From Candidatus Fimimorpha excrementavium (GTDB taxonomy: Bacteria; Bacillota; Clostridia; Lachnospirales; Lachnospiraceae): 60,375 nucleotides of DNA. A model generated the notes under the pieces. That model saw nothing but the letters and a program-made list of their open reading frames with translations, did not search any database and was not told the origin of the DNA. Positions 7,959-18,300 of the stretch are shown here, piece after piece. Location of the stretch: the NCBI GenBank assembly GCA_018710785.1, contig DVJD01000042.1:1-60375 (forward strand), read 5' to 3'. Each line of letters starts with the position of its first letter. Within the stretch, counting starts at the first letter, position 1. The position numbers and the translations under genes are program-made.

Positions 7959-9305
7959 CTACTCCTTCGTCACAATCGCTTTTGCCTTCCACCTTCCGCT
8001 GTAATAGCGGAGCAATGGCACGATACAGCCGCAGCCCCAGGAAAGCGGAGTCGCTATCCAAATGCCCACGACACCGATCATGGATGCCAAAAGATAAGCG
8101 AAAATCACCCTTCCCGCCAGTTCTGTCATACCGGCCACCACACATGTATTGACATCGCCTGCTCCGCGGATCACATTCTGATAACTCTGCATGATGCCGC
8201 AGATCAGATAAGCCACTCCCATGATGGACAGATACTGCGCGCCGATGCTGACGGCTTCCATGGAATTTTCATCTCCCAAAAACAGCGTCATAAGATTTCT
8301 TCCGAACAGAAACGCGATGGCAGCGATCGTAACGCTTGCGATGGTACACATAACCAGCGTACTGCGCATCCCCACCCGGATGCGGTCAAACCGTTTCTGT
8401 CCGATATTTTGGCCGGTAAACACGGAAAGAGCCGTTCCCATGGATACGATGACCTGAATGGCAATATTATCAATCTTGACCGCCGCCGCATAGGCCGCCA
8501 TGACGGAAGTTCCGAATGAATTGATCAGTCTCTGCACACTCATGCCGCCTATGGAAATCAGGCAGGACTGAAATGCCGTCGGCACACCGATGCGGAATAT
8601 TTTGATTATCATGCCGATATCCGGTTTTCTGCTCATCCCTTTCAGATGAAAGACCTCACGTTTTCTGATCAGATAAATCAGACAGTACAGCCCGGATACA
8701 TGCTGGGAAATCACCGTCGCAATGGCAGCACCGGCCACCCCCATATGGAACTGTACGATAAACAGCAAATCCAGTACAATGTTTAAAACTGACGCCACTG
8801 CCAGGGCATACAGTGATGTCTTGGAATCTCCCAGACTTCTTAAAATGGATGCACAGCCGTTATACAAAACACTTCCGGCCACAAACAAATACAAAATCCG
8901 CAGATAATCCAGAGAATATTCCCTGACATTATCCGGTACCGATAAAATCCGCAGAAACAGCGGGCTCCCAATCACTCCGATTGCTGCCATGATAACCGTT
9001 AAAATCCCGGCCACCCAAATCAGAGCCGTCACAGCACGGCGCATATCGGAATAGCGCTCTGCGCCAAAACACTGAGCCACGATGATTCCCGCTCCATTGC
9101 AGAGCCCCGTGATCAGCGACAGCAGGAAGAAGGTCAGATTGCTCGTACTTCCGACTCCGGCCAGCGCTTCCTCGCCCAAATAACGTCCCACAATAATCAC
9201 ATCAATCAGGTTATATACCTGTTGAAAAATTCCGCCGAGTAACAGCGGTATGGAAAAGCTCAATATCAGTTTCCACGCTTTTCCCTCCAGCATACTTTTT
9301 ACCAT
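7959..9305 (-). CDS. MATE family multidrug/sodium antiporter
   Basis: 448 residues with twelve predicted membrane segments in two homologous halves, the normal MATE length. The N-terminal motif SIPLLLGGIFQQVYNLIDVIIVGRYLGEEALAGVG is typical of the NorM/DinF-like group common in Clostridia. Such proteins export organic cations or drugs in exchange for Na+ or H+. The substrate cannot be read from the sequence. The ribosome binding site is weak. It is transcribed alone from a promoter at 9427-9455. Confidence 0.9.
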   Translation of the reverse strand: MVKSMLEGKAWKLILSFSIPLLLGGIFQQVYNLIDVIIVGRYLGEEALAGVGSTSNLTFFLLSLITGLCNGAGIIVAQCFGAERYSDMRRAVTALIWVAGILTVIMAAIGVIGSPLFLRILSVPDNVREYSLDYLRILYLFVAGSVLYNGCASILRSLGDSKTSLYALAVASVLNIVLDLLFIVQFHMGVAGAAIATVISQHVSGLYCLIYLIRKREVFHLKGMSRKPDIGMIIKIFRIGVPTAFQSCLISIGGMSVQRLINSFGTSVMAAYAAAVKIDNIAIQVIVSMGTALSVFTGQNIGQKRFDRIRVGMRSTLVMCTIASVTIAAIAFLFGRNLMTLFLGDENSMEAVSIGAQYLSIMGVAYLICGIMQSYQNVIRGAGDVNTCVVAGMTELAGRVIFAYLLASMIGVVGIWIATPLSWGCGCIVPLLRYYSGRWKAKAIVTKE

Positions 9306-9426
9306 CTTTTTCTCACAGCCTCTTATCTTTTACAATTTTTCCCCATTCACATGTTCGCTTCATCCCCGCGCTTCCGCCAAAACGGATATTTCTCCCAGGC
9401 AGAAACGTTTCGCCCACTGATTTGCA

Positions 9427-9455
9427 ATTATAACAATGTTCAATCGTATTTACAA
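9427..9455 (-). promoter_or_regulatory. Promoter of the MATE gene
   Basis: TTGTAA (9450-9455) and TATAAT (9427-9432) are 17 bp apart on the minus strand, about 120 bp before the MATE start. The rest of the 230-bp gap (9306-9536) shows nothing else recognisable. Confidence 0.6.
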
Positions 9456-9536
9456 TGCAATATCTTATCAAATGAAGCTGTGTTTATTTGACTGAAGCAA
9501 AAAGTATGGACCAGATCCCGTATGTACTGGCAGGGA

Positions 9537-10322
9537 TTACACATACAGCTTGTTTTCCTTCCTTCCGCTCAGCGCCTTTTCCATTTTTTTGGAAGCGGCA
9601 AATAAGAGAACCGAATTCAGTTTTCTGGCCTTTTTCGGACAGACAGAGACGCATCTCATACAGGAAATGCATTTGGACTCATCGGTCTCCCTCGGATTGG
9701 ACAGGGGAATCGCCTGTACCGGACACTGCAAGACACAAACACCGCACTGGGTACACTCTTTTCCTCCCTTGGGTTTCATCGAAATCCCACTATACTCCTT
9801 ATAAGGTTTATTTCCGGGAACCCGCAGTTCTCTTTCCTTATCTCCCTGTTCCAGTACCGCTTTGATCGTTTCGGCAAAGCACAAAAGTTCTTTTCTGTCC
9901 GCTTCATCCGGCCTTCCCGCTCCGAACTGCCGCATGATGGAATGCTCTGCCACTGCCGCCACCGCCGCTTGTACATGAAATCCGCAGGATTCCGCTTCTT
10001 CCTTCATCTCCAGCAGCGTATCGTCAATATCCCTGTTTTCATATACAGCCACCAGAACCGCTGATGCCCCATTTCCCTCCATCTTCTTCATCCGATTCAG
10101 GGCTGTCTGCGGCGCCCGGCCTCCATAAGAAGGCATGCCGATCAGACAGACATCTTCCGTCTCAAAATGATACGCCGAATAATCCTCTGTCGGCAGTGTC
10201 AAATCAATGACGGCAATCTCTTCTTTCTTGACCAGAGTCCCTTCTGTAAGTCCCTCTGCCAAATAATTCATTACTTTTCTTGTTCCGCCTGTTGGGCTGA
10301 AATCAATCACATATATTCCCAT
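9537..10322 (-). CDS. Flavodoxin-ferredoxin fusion (EFR1-type ferrodoxin)
   Basis: 261 residues. The first part is a flavodoxin-like fold with the FMN phosphate loop FSPTGGTRK (residues 7-15). The last 70 residues hold two [4Fe-4S] motifs, CTQCGVCVLQCPVQAIP and CISCMRCVSVCPKKA. It is a small electron carrier of the EFR1 type, frequent in Clostridia. Partner enzymes are unknown. The longer reading from 10436 is rejected: GGAGG lies 5 nt before the ATG at 10322 and the extra N-terminus looks non-coding. It has its own promoter at 10392-10420. Confidence 0.85.
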   Translation of the reverse strand: MGIYVIDFSPTGGTRKVMNYLAEGLTEGTLVKKEEIAVIDLTLPTEDYSAYHFETEDVCLIGMPSYGGRAPQTALNRMKKMEGNGASAVLVAVYENRDIDDTLLEMKEEAESCGFHVQAAVAAVAEHSIMRQFGAGRPDEADRKELLCFAETIKAVLEQGDKERELRVPGNKPYKEYSGISMKPKGGKECTQCGVCVLQCPVQAIPLSNPRETDESKCISCMRCVSVCPKKARKLNSVLLFAASKKMEKALSGRKENKLYV

Positions 10323-10391
10323 GTGTCCCTCCGTTCCATTATCAGCCAGACCCGCTGCGCATTGCCTTCCGGCATTTTTCTCTTCCCCAAT

Positions 10392-10420
10392 ATTATACGC
10401 CTTCTGCTCACATACGGCAA
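10392..10420 (-). promoter_or_regulatory. Promoter of the flavodoxin-ferredoxin gene
   Basis: TTGCCG (10415-10420) and TATAAT (10392-10397) are 17 bp apart on the minus strand. Transcription would begin about 65 nt before the ATG at 10322. Confidence 0.6.
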
Positions 10421-10503
10421 GACTCAAGCTGATCATACAGTCAATCGCGAAACTCCATAGGCCGTATCAATTTCTACTTTTTGAGCCTTGTCAGTCGGCG
10501 AGA

Positions 10504-12282
10504 TCAGCGGTTTGCTTCGATATAGGCAGTGACATTCTTTTCCACCACAGGGAAGGATACGTTTCCTCCCTTTAAAATCGCCTCATGAAATTTCTTTTGG
10601 TCAAATCGCTCTCCCAATGATTCCTGCGCCTGTTCTTTCAGGTTTTCGATTTCAAAGTATCCCACATAGTAGGGTTCAAAGGCGCAGGGATTGGCCTGAA
10701 GCTGCCGATACATTCCCTCCAGAGATTCCTCGTCGGTCCCCAGCCCAAAATCGTCCAGAAAACTGCCCATATCTTCCATGGACCATCCCTCATAGTGGAT
10801 TCCGATATCCATGAGAATCACGAGGCAGTTGGTCATCAGGTCATTTTCCTGATACAGCTGCAGCCAATCGGCATCTATGCCATCCAGGTATCTGCCTGCC
10901 TCATACTGGGCATAGGTGGCATACCCTTCCGTGTAAGCCGGATTATTGAGGATTGCTTTTTGAAACGGTGTATTCAAGTTTTCGTACATATACGCATATT
11001 GATACATATGTCCCGGAAATCCCTCATGGGCCACAGTCTGATAGGTGTTCAGGGAAGCGATATCATTGGTCTTTGGATTGACCCGCAGCTGTTTCTCGGA
11101 ATCCCCGTCCAGCGGAGGAATGTTAAAATACGCCGTCACCCCGGAATCCGATGCAATCTCTTCGCTGATCGTTTCTATGTTGTAATCCAGCTGACCGACC
11201 TCCGGAAAGTCCGCAGACATCCGCTCCTTTATGTGATCCAAGATTTCATAGTAATCCTCAAATCCGGTCTCCGGCATGGATGCTGCTTCTGCTAACGATG
11301 GATTCTCGTTTACGATTTCAGACAGACGCAAAGCATGTTCCTGCAGTTCCTCCTCCATCATGGCTTTGATATCTTCCACCGACCGATCGGAACCGATGCT
11401 CTGCTTAAAAAGAATTTCATAATAGTCTTTCCCATGCTCCAGATTTGCCAATCCTTCTTCCTGGTTGTTCCCTGACTGAAACTGTACCATGGTATCCCGG
11501 ATCTCCTCATATGCCGGAAGTACCGATTCCAGGAAAGCGGACCTGAGCATTTCCCGGTACTGTCCTGCCGTTTTCTCATCCAGTCCCGCCTGGCCGATGG
11601 CCGCATCCATGGACTGCAAAACGGCACTGTCCTCTCCCTTGTCCAAGATCGAGGTACAGTATTGGATGACGCTGTCCAGATCCAGCATCAAAAGCCCCTT
11701 CTCTTCCTGGATTTTGGTGTATTCCAGTGCCGTCTCCACATAGGGTTTCACATCTTCCACCACTGTGATCAGATTCTGCACATCCTCTTCTGTACGGATT
11801 TCCCAGTCGGCCAAAAGCGTGGGAATCTGATAATGAATCCCCGTCATGCTTCCAAACAGAGACGGATAGTAATCATAGACCTCATCCGCTGCTTCCTGTT
11901 CCAGGCCCAGCTGCCATTCGTAGCTGTCATAGATATCCTTCTGTTCTTCCGTCAGCAAATTTCTGTTAAATCGTTTCAATTCCTCATAAGAATCCCGGAC
12001 ATCCTTCTTCTGCGCTTCCAATCCTTCCGGGTCCGGACGCATGCCCAGTCCGATCTCCACCTGATCCATGTCAATCCCATGGGCTTTTGGATCCTGGAGA
12101 TAGACATGAAGAGTTGTATAGTCGCTTTCCATGGCAGACACAAATTCCTGCTGCAGAAAATGATCGAAATCGCTCTGCTCCGTCTCCGCTTTCCGGCATC
12201 CCATGAGCGTGACAGCCGCAATTCCTGCCGCCCATAAAAAATACCGTGGTCTCATCCTCTGTCTGTTTCGAATCGTTTCCAT
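10504..12282 (-). CDS. DUF885 family lipoprotein (putative metallopeptidase)
   Basis: 592 residues from the preferred ATG, which has GAGG at 6 nt; other in-frame ATGs at 12300 and 12255 are possible. The lipobox VTLMGC indicates a membrane-anchored, extracellular protein. The DUF885 signature HEGFPGH (about residue 420) is followed by TEGYATY (about 455), a pattern like a zinc site with a downstream Glu. The activity of the family is not firmly known, so peptidase is an inference from these motifs. It lies 72 nt after the GNAT gene in the same orientation. Confidence 0.78.
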   Translation of the reverse strand: METIRNRQRMRPRYFLWAAGIAAVTLMGCRKAETEQSDFDHFLQQEFVSAMESDYTTLHVYLQDPKAHGIDMDQVEIGLGMRPDPEGLEAQKKDVRDSYEELKRFNRNLLTEEQKDIYDSYEWQLGLEQEAADEVYDYYPSLFGSMTGIHYQIPTLLADWEIRTEEDVQNLITVVEDVKPYVETALEYTKIQEEKGLLMLDLDSVIQYCTSILDKGEDSAVLQSMDAAIGQAGLDEKTAGQYREMLRSAFLESVLPAYEEIRDTMVQFQSGNNQEEGLANLEHGKDYYEILFKQSIGSDRSVEDIKAMMEEELQEHALRLSEIVNENPSLAEAASMPETGFEDYYEILDHIKERMSADFPEVGQLDYNIETISEEIASDSGVTAYFNIPPLDGDSEKQLRVNPKTNDIASLNTYQTVAHEGFPGHMYQYAYMYENLNTPFQKAILNNPAYTEGYATYAQYEAGRYLDGIDADWLQLYQENDLMTNCLVILMDIGIHYEGWSMEDMGSFLDDFGLGTDEESLEGMYRQLQANPCAFEPYYVGYFEIENLKEQAQESLGERFDQKKFHEAILKGGNVSFPVVEKNVTAYIEANR

Positions 12283-12353
12283 TCTCTTCCTCATTTCCAT
12301 TGTGTTTCAGGGCAGCGGGCCGCATGTTCCCTCGTTTGGATCCTTCCTGCCGC

Positions 12354-13145
12354 TTATTTTATTTTTCTCCGCTCAAAAACCGGATATTCGCAGTCAAAAT
12401 GATAGCCCAGTTTTTCCGCCAAAGCCAGTGAAATGCGGTTGTGTGCATCCCAGCTTGCATACCAGCCCCTGCTTTGGCATTCCAAAATCAGTTTGGCCGC
12501 GCATGCATATGCCAGTCCTTTGTTTCTATATTCTTCTTTGGTATCGATCTGGATTTCAATGCCATCCCGATACCGGGTATAGGAAGAAGCGCCCGCCGCC
12601 AATTGTTCCCCGTCATAGATAACATATCCAAGTCCCAGTTTTTTAAACTGGGCATAATCGAGAAACTGCGACGTCCAGTCCCGGCACCATCCGTTGGTTT
12701 TGGTGTACAAAAACGCCTGCTCATCCAAGGCTTTTATTTGATAGGGCGGTTTCAGCCCCTTCACCGCTTGCTCCAGCTTTTCTTTGGAAAACACATCCGG
12801 TTCTTTTTTCAGCGCGTATCGGATTCTTCGATGCCAGGTCTGGGTTTGATCCGTCGTTTCTGCCAGCCGCGCTTCTTCTTCCATGGCCTTTTCCCATTCT
12901 GCATTTTGGGGAACCAAAAGGTCCGCCCCATCCTTTTGTTCCATTTCATGGCGGATCAGTTCCCGGTCCGCCTCTCCTGCAAAAAAGCAAAAATCTCCCA
13001 GCACAGCCTTGGCGGAGCGCAGCGGCTCCTCATCCTTCCCATAAATGGTTCCCATCACGTTCTGAAGACAGGACCATATCATCGTTTCCTGCCATCCCTC
13101 AAACAAAGGCGCTGCCTGTTTCGTATCTTTAATGATATGTATCAT
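12354..13145 (-). CDS. GNAT family acetyltransferase (ZmaR-like group)
   Basis: 263 residues. The C-terminal half has the GNAT acetyl-CoA site as EEYRNKGLAYACAAKLI (about residues 208-224), followed by WDAHNRISLALAEKLGYH, the usual beta-5 region. The whole-length pattern fits the group that contains the zwittermicin resistance protein ZmaR. It should transfer an acetyl group to an amine; the acceptor is unknown. It lies 70 nt after endonuclease III and 71 nt before the DUF885 gene, probably in one transcript. The ribosome binding site is weak. Confidence 0.8.
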   Translation of the reverse strand: MIHIIKDTKQAAPLFEGWQETMIWSCLQNVMGTIYGKDEEPLRSAKAVLGDFCFFAGEADRELIRHEMEQKDGADLLVPQNAEWEKAMEEEARLAETTDQTQTWHRRIRYALKKEPDVFSKEKLEQAVKGLKPPYQIKALDEQAFLYTKTNGWCRDWTSQFLDYAQFKKLGLGYVIYDGEQLAAGASSYTRYRDGIEIQIDTKEEYRNKGLAYACAAKLILECQSRGWYASWDAHNRISLALAEKLGYHFDCEYPVFERRKIK

Positions 13146-13215
13146 CGGTTCTCTTACTCTTTCTCAATAATAATCGGTAAAACACACATCCCGGAAGTTG
13201 TCATGATCCTCTGCT

Positions 13216-13872
13216 TCATCCGGCAGTACGTTTGCTGTCTACCCCGACTTTGGCACAGATGTCGCAAAGACAGCATTGATCGCAGCGGGGTTTGGTCCGC
13301 GCACTGCAGACTGCCCTTCCGTGGTACACAAGGCGATGGCAGAAATCGCTTCCTTCCTCCGGCGGAATCAGTTTCCATAATTCCATTTCCACCTTTTTCG
13401 GATCTTTTATGCCGTCCACCAGCCCCATGCGGTTTACCAGGCGGATGCAGTGGGTGTCGGTGACAATGGCCGGTTTTTGGAATACGTCGCCCATGATCAG
13501 ATTGGCGCTCTTTCTTCCGACTCCCGGAAGCTTCAGCAATGCGTTGAAATCATCCGGCACTTTGCTGCCATATTCATCCCGGAGCATTTTCATACATGCA
13601 CTGATGTCCCTGGCCTTACTCTTTCCCAGACCGCAGGGACGGACGATGGCTTCAATGTCATTGACATCGGCCTCCGCCAACGCATCAATATCCGGATATT
13701 TTGCATATAAATCCTTCACCACCACATTGACTCTCTCATCGGTACACTGCGCTGCCAGCCGGACACTGACCAGCAGTTTCCACGCGTCATTGTAATCCAG
13801 GGTACACCCTGCGTCCGGATATTCTTTTTTTAATCGATCTATGATTTTCAATGCCAATTCCTTTTTTTCCAT
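13216..13872 (-). CDS. nth: Endonuclease III
   Basis: 218 residues, the usual length. The helix-hairpin-helix carries LPGVGRKSANLI with the catalytic Lys, and the catalytic Asp is in VTDTHC. The C-terminal [4Fe-4S] loop uses C-X7-C-X2-C-X5-C (residues about 188-206); the E. coli enzyme has X6 in the first interval, so the loop is one residue longer. It removes oxidised pyrimidines and nicks the DNA in base excision repair. The ORF is open to 13989, but the ATG at 13872 with AGAAAGG before it matches the family N-terminus. Confidence 0.93.
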   Translation of the reverse strand: MEKKELALKIIDRLKKEYPDAGCTLDYNDAWKLLVSVRLAAQCTDERVNVVVKDLYAKYPDIDALAEADVNDIEAIVRPCGLGKSKARDISACMKMLRDEYGSKVPDDFNALLKLPGVGRKSANLIMGDVFQKPAIVTDTHCIRLVNRMGLVDGIKDPKKVEMELWKLIPPEEGSDFCHRLVYHGRAVCSARTKPRCDQCCLCDICAKVGVDSKRTAG

Positions 13873-13987
13873 AACTTCTTGCCTTTCTCTTTCGTTCATT
13901 GGTATATCGTAATATCCGCTATCCAGTATACACGATTTTTGCCGGTTCGAATAGTAATTTTTCCTGGAACATTCGATGAATGCCGCC

Positions 13988-14003
13988 ATATATGGCCATA
14001 TAT
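13988..14003. promoter_or_regulatory. 16-bp perfect palindrome in the nth / metE-like divergent gap
   Basis: ATATATGGCCATATAT is perfectly symmetric and sits in an AT-rich stretch between the divergent starts at 13872 and 14161. It is a good size for a dimeric regulator site and could act on either gene. Confidence 0.45.
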
Positions 14004-14102
14004 TTTTCTTTTAATATAGTTTTTTTCTATATCAAGCCGCGATTATAAACTATTTTACAAAACCATTTCCCTCTTTTATACTGATTCCATCGCATAAACC
14101 CG

Positions 14103-14128
14103 GGCAGGCCGTCCTGCCGGATGCCTGC
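14103..14128 (+). other. Two mutually exclusive hairpins in the metE-like leader
   Basis: GGCAGG (14103-14108) can pair with CCTGCC (14113-14118), while GCAGGC (14104-14109) can pair instead with GCCTGC (14123-14128). They lie 30-60 nt before the ATG at 14161. No known riboswitch consensus (SAM, cobalamin, THF) was recognised. Confidence 0.4.
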
Positions 14129-14160
14129 GAAACCACACAGACCAGAAAGGAAGAAATTTT

Positions 14161-15276
14161 ATGACAAATACACATATCCCATTTCGCTATGATTATGTAG
14201 GAAGTTTTCTCAGACCGGAATCGTTGAGGAAAGCCAGAGCTGATTATGAAGCGGGCCGCATCTCCCGCAGCGATTTGACGGCTGCTGAGGATGCGGCCAT
14301 CCGGGACCTGGTTTCCAAGCAGAAAAAAGCCGGTTATCCCGTGATCACGGACGGAGAATTCCGCCGTGCCACATGGCATTTGGATTTTATGTGGGCCTTT
14401 GACGGCGTGGGACACAGCCCAACAAAAAAAGGCCTCCCCTTCCACGGAGAAGACGCCATGATCGATGACACCTATCTGACCGGTAAGATTTCCGTAGGAC
14501 ATCATCCGTTTGTGGATCATTTTAAATTTGTAAAAGCGCTGGAAGATGAGCATACCGTCGCCAAGCAGACCATACCGGCTCCCGCCCAGTTTCTGGAGCA
14601 GATGATCATGCCCATGAATCAGGAAAGCACCCGCAGATTTTACAGCACCACAGAAGAACTGATCCGCGATATCGCCGCAGGATACCAGAAGGTCATCCGC
14701 GAATTATACGGTGCAGGATGCCGCAATCTTCAGCTGGATGACTGCTCCTGGGGCGTATGCGTGGATCCCAATGCCGCTCTCTACTTCGGCACCGATGAAA
14801 AAGGCCTGGAAGAAATTCAAAGGCAACTTCTTCTCGTCAATAATCTGGCCGTGGAAGGCGCTCCTTCCGATCTGACCATCACCACCCATATCTGCCGCGG
14901 CAATTTCCACTCTGCCTGGGCCTGCCAGGGCGGTTATGACCGGGTGGCATCCCTCCTGTTCGGCCAGGAACAGGTCAGCGCCTATTATCTGGAGTTCGAT
15001 GACGAGCGTTCCGGCGGCTTCGAACCGCTCAAAGAGCTGACCGGCGATAAAAAGGTGGTGCTGGGCCTGATCACCAGCAAACGCCCGGAGCTGGAAGACA
15101 AGGCCTCCGTCATCGCCCGCATCCGCGAAGCCGCTGCTTACGTCCCGCTGGATCGCCTCTGTCTGAGTCCCCAGTGCGGATTTGCTTCCTGTGAATGCGG
15201 AAACAAACTGACGGAAGAGGAACAGTGGGCCAAACTGGCGCTGGTCAAAGAAATCGCCGAAGAAGTCTGGGGATAA
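14161..15276 (+). CDS. MetE C-terminal-like methyltransferase (YxjG/YxjH type)
   Basis: 371 residues matching the catalytic barrel of cobalamin-independent methionine synthase without its N-terminal half. The motifs are ITDGEFRR (about residues 62-69), LDDCSW, a zinc-ligand pair in THICRGNFH and a third ligand in SPQCGFASC. Such single-domain proteins probably transfer methyl groups to homocysteine or a related thiol; the donor is uncertain. AGAAAGGAAG lies before the ATG. It is one of only four plus-strand genes and is divergent from nth. The leader has a palindrome and alternative hairpins, but I saw no SAM riboswitch. Confidence 0.88.
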   Translation: MTNTHIPFRYDYVGSFLRPESLRKARADYEAGRISRSDLTAAEDAAIRDLVSKQKKAGYPVITDGEFRRATWHLDFMWAFDGVGHSPTKKGLPFHGEDAMIDDTYLTGKISVGHHPFVDHFKFVKALEDEHTVAKQTIPAPAQFLEQMIMPMNQESTRRFYSTTEELIRDIAAGYQKVIRELYGAGCRNLQLDDCSWGVCVDPNAALYFGTDEKGLEEIQRQLLLVNNLAVEGAPSDLTITTHICRGNFHSAWACQGGYDRVASLLFGQEQVSAYYLEFDDERSGGFEPLKELTGDKKVVLGLITSKRPELEDKASVIARIREAAAYVPLDRLCLSPQCGFASCECGNKLTEEEQWAKLALVKEIAEEVWG

Positions 15277-15309
15277 TCCCCATCCGGCGGCAAAAGAAAA
15301 CCTCATTCC

Positions 15310-18300
15310 TTACCATTCAATGCGGAACACATTGATCTTATCATCATACCAGGAAGACACACCCTGGATATACGGAACCACCGCATTGATTTCCACGATA
15401 AATACCCCGTCTTCATTTTCATAGGGCTGTCCGTTCAGCAGATTTTCTTCTCCATCTACCAACAGATGGGTTCTTCCCACTTCCGCCTGCACCACATGGC
15501 CGCCGGAGCGGATGGTCAGCACCTTATTCTCATAGGAATAGTCAAAGGCCTCCGGTTTCTGGGATTTCATCCGTTCCAGAATAAACAGAATCGGACTGTA
15601 GATGGCCCCGTGATCCACGATGCTTAAAATACTTCTCGTATCCGGCTCCTGTCCGTTTACCAGCACCTTACAGTATACCTTATCCAAAGGTACATATTTG
15701 GCGGCATCCGCTTCCGGTATGGCTTCATACCCATAGGAAACCTCCGGCGCGCATGCGCCGTATTCCGGTGTCAGATGCTGCGGCCCTTCTGCTGCCAAAG
15801 CAGAAGTGTCACAGGAAACCGATGTCACACGGATCTCTGCCTGCGGCACGCCTTCCATCTCGGCCTTCAGTACCATCTCACCGGCTTCTTTTCCCGCGCG
15901 GATAAAGACACGGTTGTTTCCGCATTCGGCATACACATGATCCATATGGATGACACTGTCATGTCTTCCATATCCATTGAATTTTCCGCTGTTGTATCCT
16001 CCCAGGAATACCCCCGGCCCTTCAAAGGAAAACGTGATTTTCCGGTCGCACAGAGGGCATACGCGTCCCTGTTCATCCACCGCTTCCACATCCACATAGG
16101 CCAGATCAGAGCCGTCCGCCAGAAGTCCTTTTTCTCCCGTATGGACAGTCAGACGCAGAGCGGCCGGTTCCCCTGTGGTCTCAATCCGGTCGCTGGCAGC
16201 CGGATTGCCCGCATAGTCATAGGCCCTGGCTTCGATGGCGCCGGACTGTGTGATGTCCATATGGGGGAAGGCAAACACAAAGGTATCCTGCGGTTTTTCG
16301 CAGACACCTGCCAGACTGCCATTGATGAACAGTTCCACCTTGGCCACCGCATAGCTTCCGATGACATAGATGGTCTTGTCTTTCGGATTGCGGTAAGCGT
16401 ACTCTCCGGTTTTTCTCCAGTAGGTTCCGTCGAATTCCTTCAGGGCATAACGGTAGGTTTCCGGTCCCTCTTTCGGATAATTCCAGTGGCCCACGATGCT
16501 GACCATGGGCTTTGCCGACTGAAGGGTCTGGAACACCTTGAAATTTTGCTTTTTAATGCGGACCGGATCCACACGGCCGCTCATGCGGGCATTCTCGCTG
16601 AATGCCTGTCTTCCGTGCTGGGCGGAATCGGTCCAGCAAAGGGCCGCCGCTGCCGTATACAGATTTTTCCCCGATGCCCCGCCGATGCGGTCGTTGAAAA
16701 ACTCCGCATATCCTCTGGCCGCACACAGGGCCAGGTCTTCGGAAGTCAAATCGTGGTTGTCCCCTCCGTTCTGTTTTCTTCCGCCTTTTCCCAGCCACAG
16801 ATTGTCATAGTCGTAATCCGGCGGCGTAAAATCGTCCCACACTCGTCTCGGCGCTTCTTCCCGCAGATATTCGGTCTCGGTAACCGGCATCCGCTCCGAC
16901 TGGAAGCGGGCCGCGTGACGATTCAGCATGGTTCCCACATACTCGGCTTCGCAGATGACCTCCTCCGTATTGATGGTACGGCAGCCGATAAAACGGCCTC
17001 CCATGGGATCCAGCGTTTCTTTGATCAGACGCATTTCCCTCATATGCTCCTTGGAGATGGAATTGTTTCCGGTCTCCCAGAAGAAAATGGAGGGGCTGTT
17101 TCTGAAATAAATGATCACATCGCGCATCAGTTCCACCCGCTGCTTCCACTGGCGTCCGAAGTTCTCCCTCTCCTTATCCCCCGCAGGCTGCGTGCAGATC
17201 ACGCCGAAGCGGTCAAAGGAACGGATATCCGCCGGACACCCGGCCACGTGCATGAAGCGGATATGGTTGGCACTGCTCTCCCGGATCAGCTGGGCGTCCA
17301 TATCCTTCAGCCAGTCTGTGGCCGCCCCGATGGCCGCCCATTCGTTGGCGGCTCTCTGGGCATATCCTGTCAGCCATACACGCACATCATTGACCTTCAG
17401 ACCTTCCTGCCCGTCGTAGGAGACTTTCCGAAATCCCGTCACCGTTTCCACCCGATCCATAACCGTTTCCCCGCAGATCAGCTCCGTGGTCACCGTATAC
17501 AGATAGGGGTCTTCACAGCACCAAAAGCGCAGTTCTTCTGCTCTGGCCTGGGAACAAATATTGGTGCAGTCGATGGAGTCGGTCTCCACCGGTCCCACCT
17601 CCTCTTCTCCTCTGGCCCGATATCCGTGTTCCGTCTTTTCATAGGCATCCGCAGGGGTGATGGAGAGCCGGATCGCCGTATCCAGATCTTTTGCCGGAAG
17701 AATCTCGGTTTCTTCGGATGTAAAAGACAGAATGGATCTGCCCGTGTGGTCGGCGACCGTGGTTCGGATCAAAGCCTGAATCGGGCTTCCCGATTCATTT
17801 CTCACCTCGGCGTCGGAGCAGATGACGGCTGTCTTTTCTTTGATGTCATAGTCTTTTCCGTAAATGTAGATCCCCTTGGTCCGCAGATTGCTGTACAGCG
17901 GCAGCGTCAGATAAACCATGGGCTTGATGTGCAGACGGATGTTTTTCGTGAGGCCGCCCAGGCACGGGTTGAAGTCATTGCAGTTCCAGAAAAAGCCGAC
18001 TCCCCGGTGCTCTTCTGGTATGGTCTCTTCCACGTTGAGCGATGTGATAAAGCTGCCCGGCTCCGCTCCCGGAAGATTCGGTGTCTCTGCCCCAAAGTAA
18101 TCCAGATTTCTGGACGATGTACTGTCCGTCGCCACGGCGATCAGATTTTCTCCGCTCTCATGAAGGTATGGCGTCAGATCAAATCCAAAAGGAGCCACCC
18201 CGGCTTCATAATATCCCGCCATCGTTCCGTTCACATACAGATAACAGGTCTGACGGATTCCCTCAAACTCCAAAAACACCTTTTTTCCCCGATGCTCCTT

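Noticed and set aside
14041-14160. SAM riboswitch before the MetE-like gene
   Set aside because: None of the conserved SAM-I, SAM-II or SAM-III core motifs could be found; only unnamed hairpins are present.
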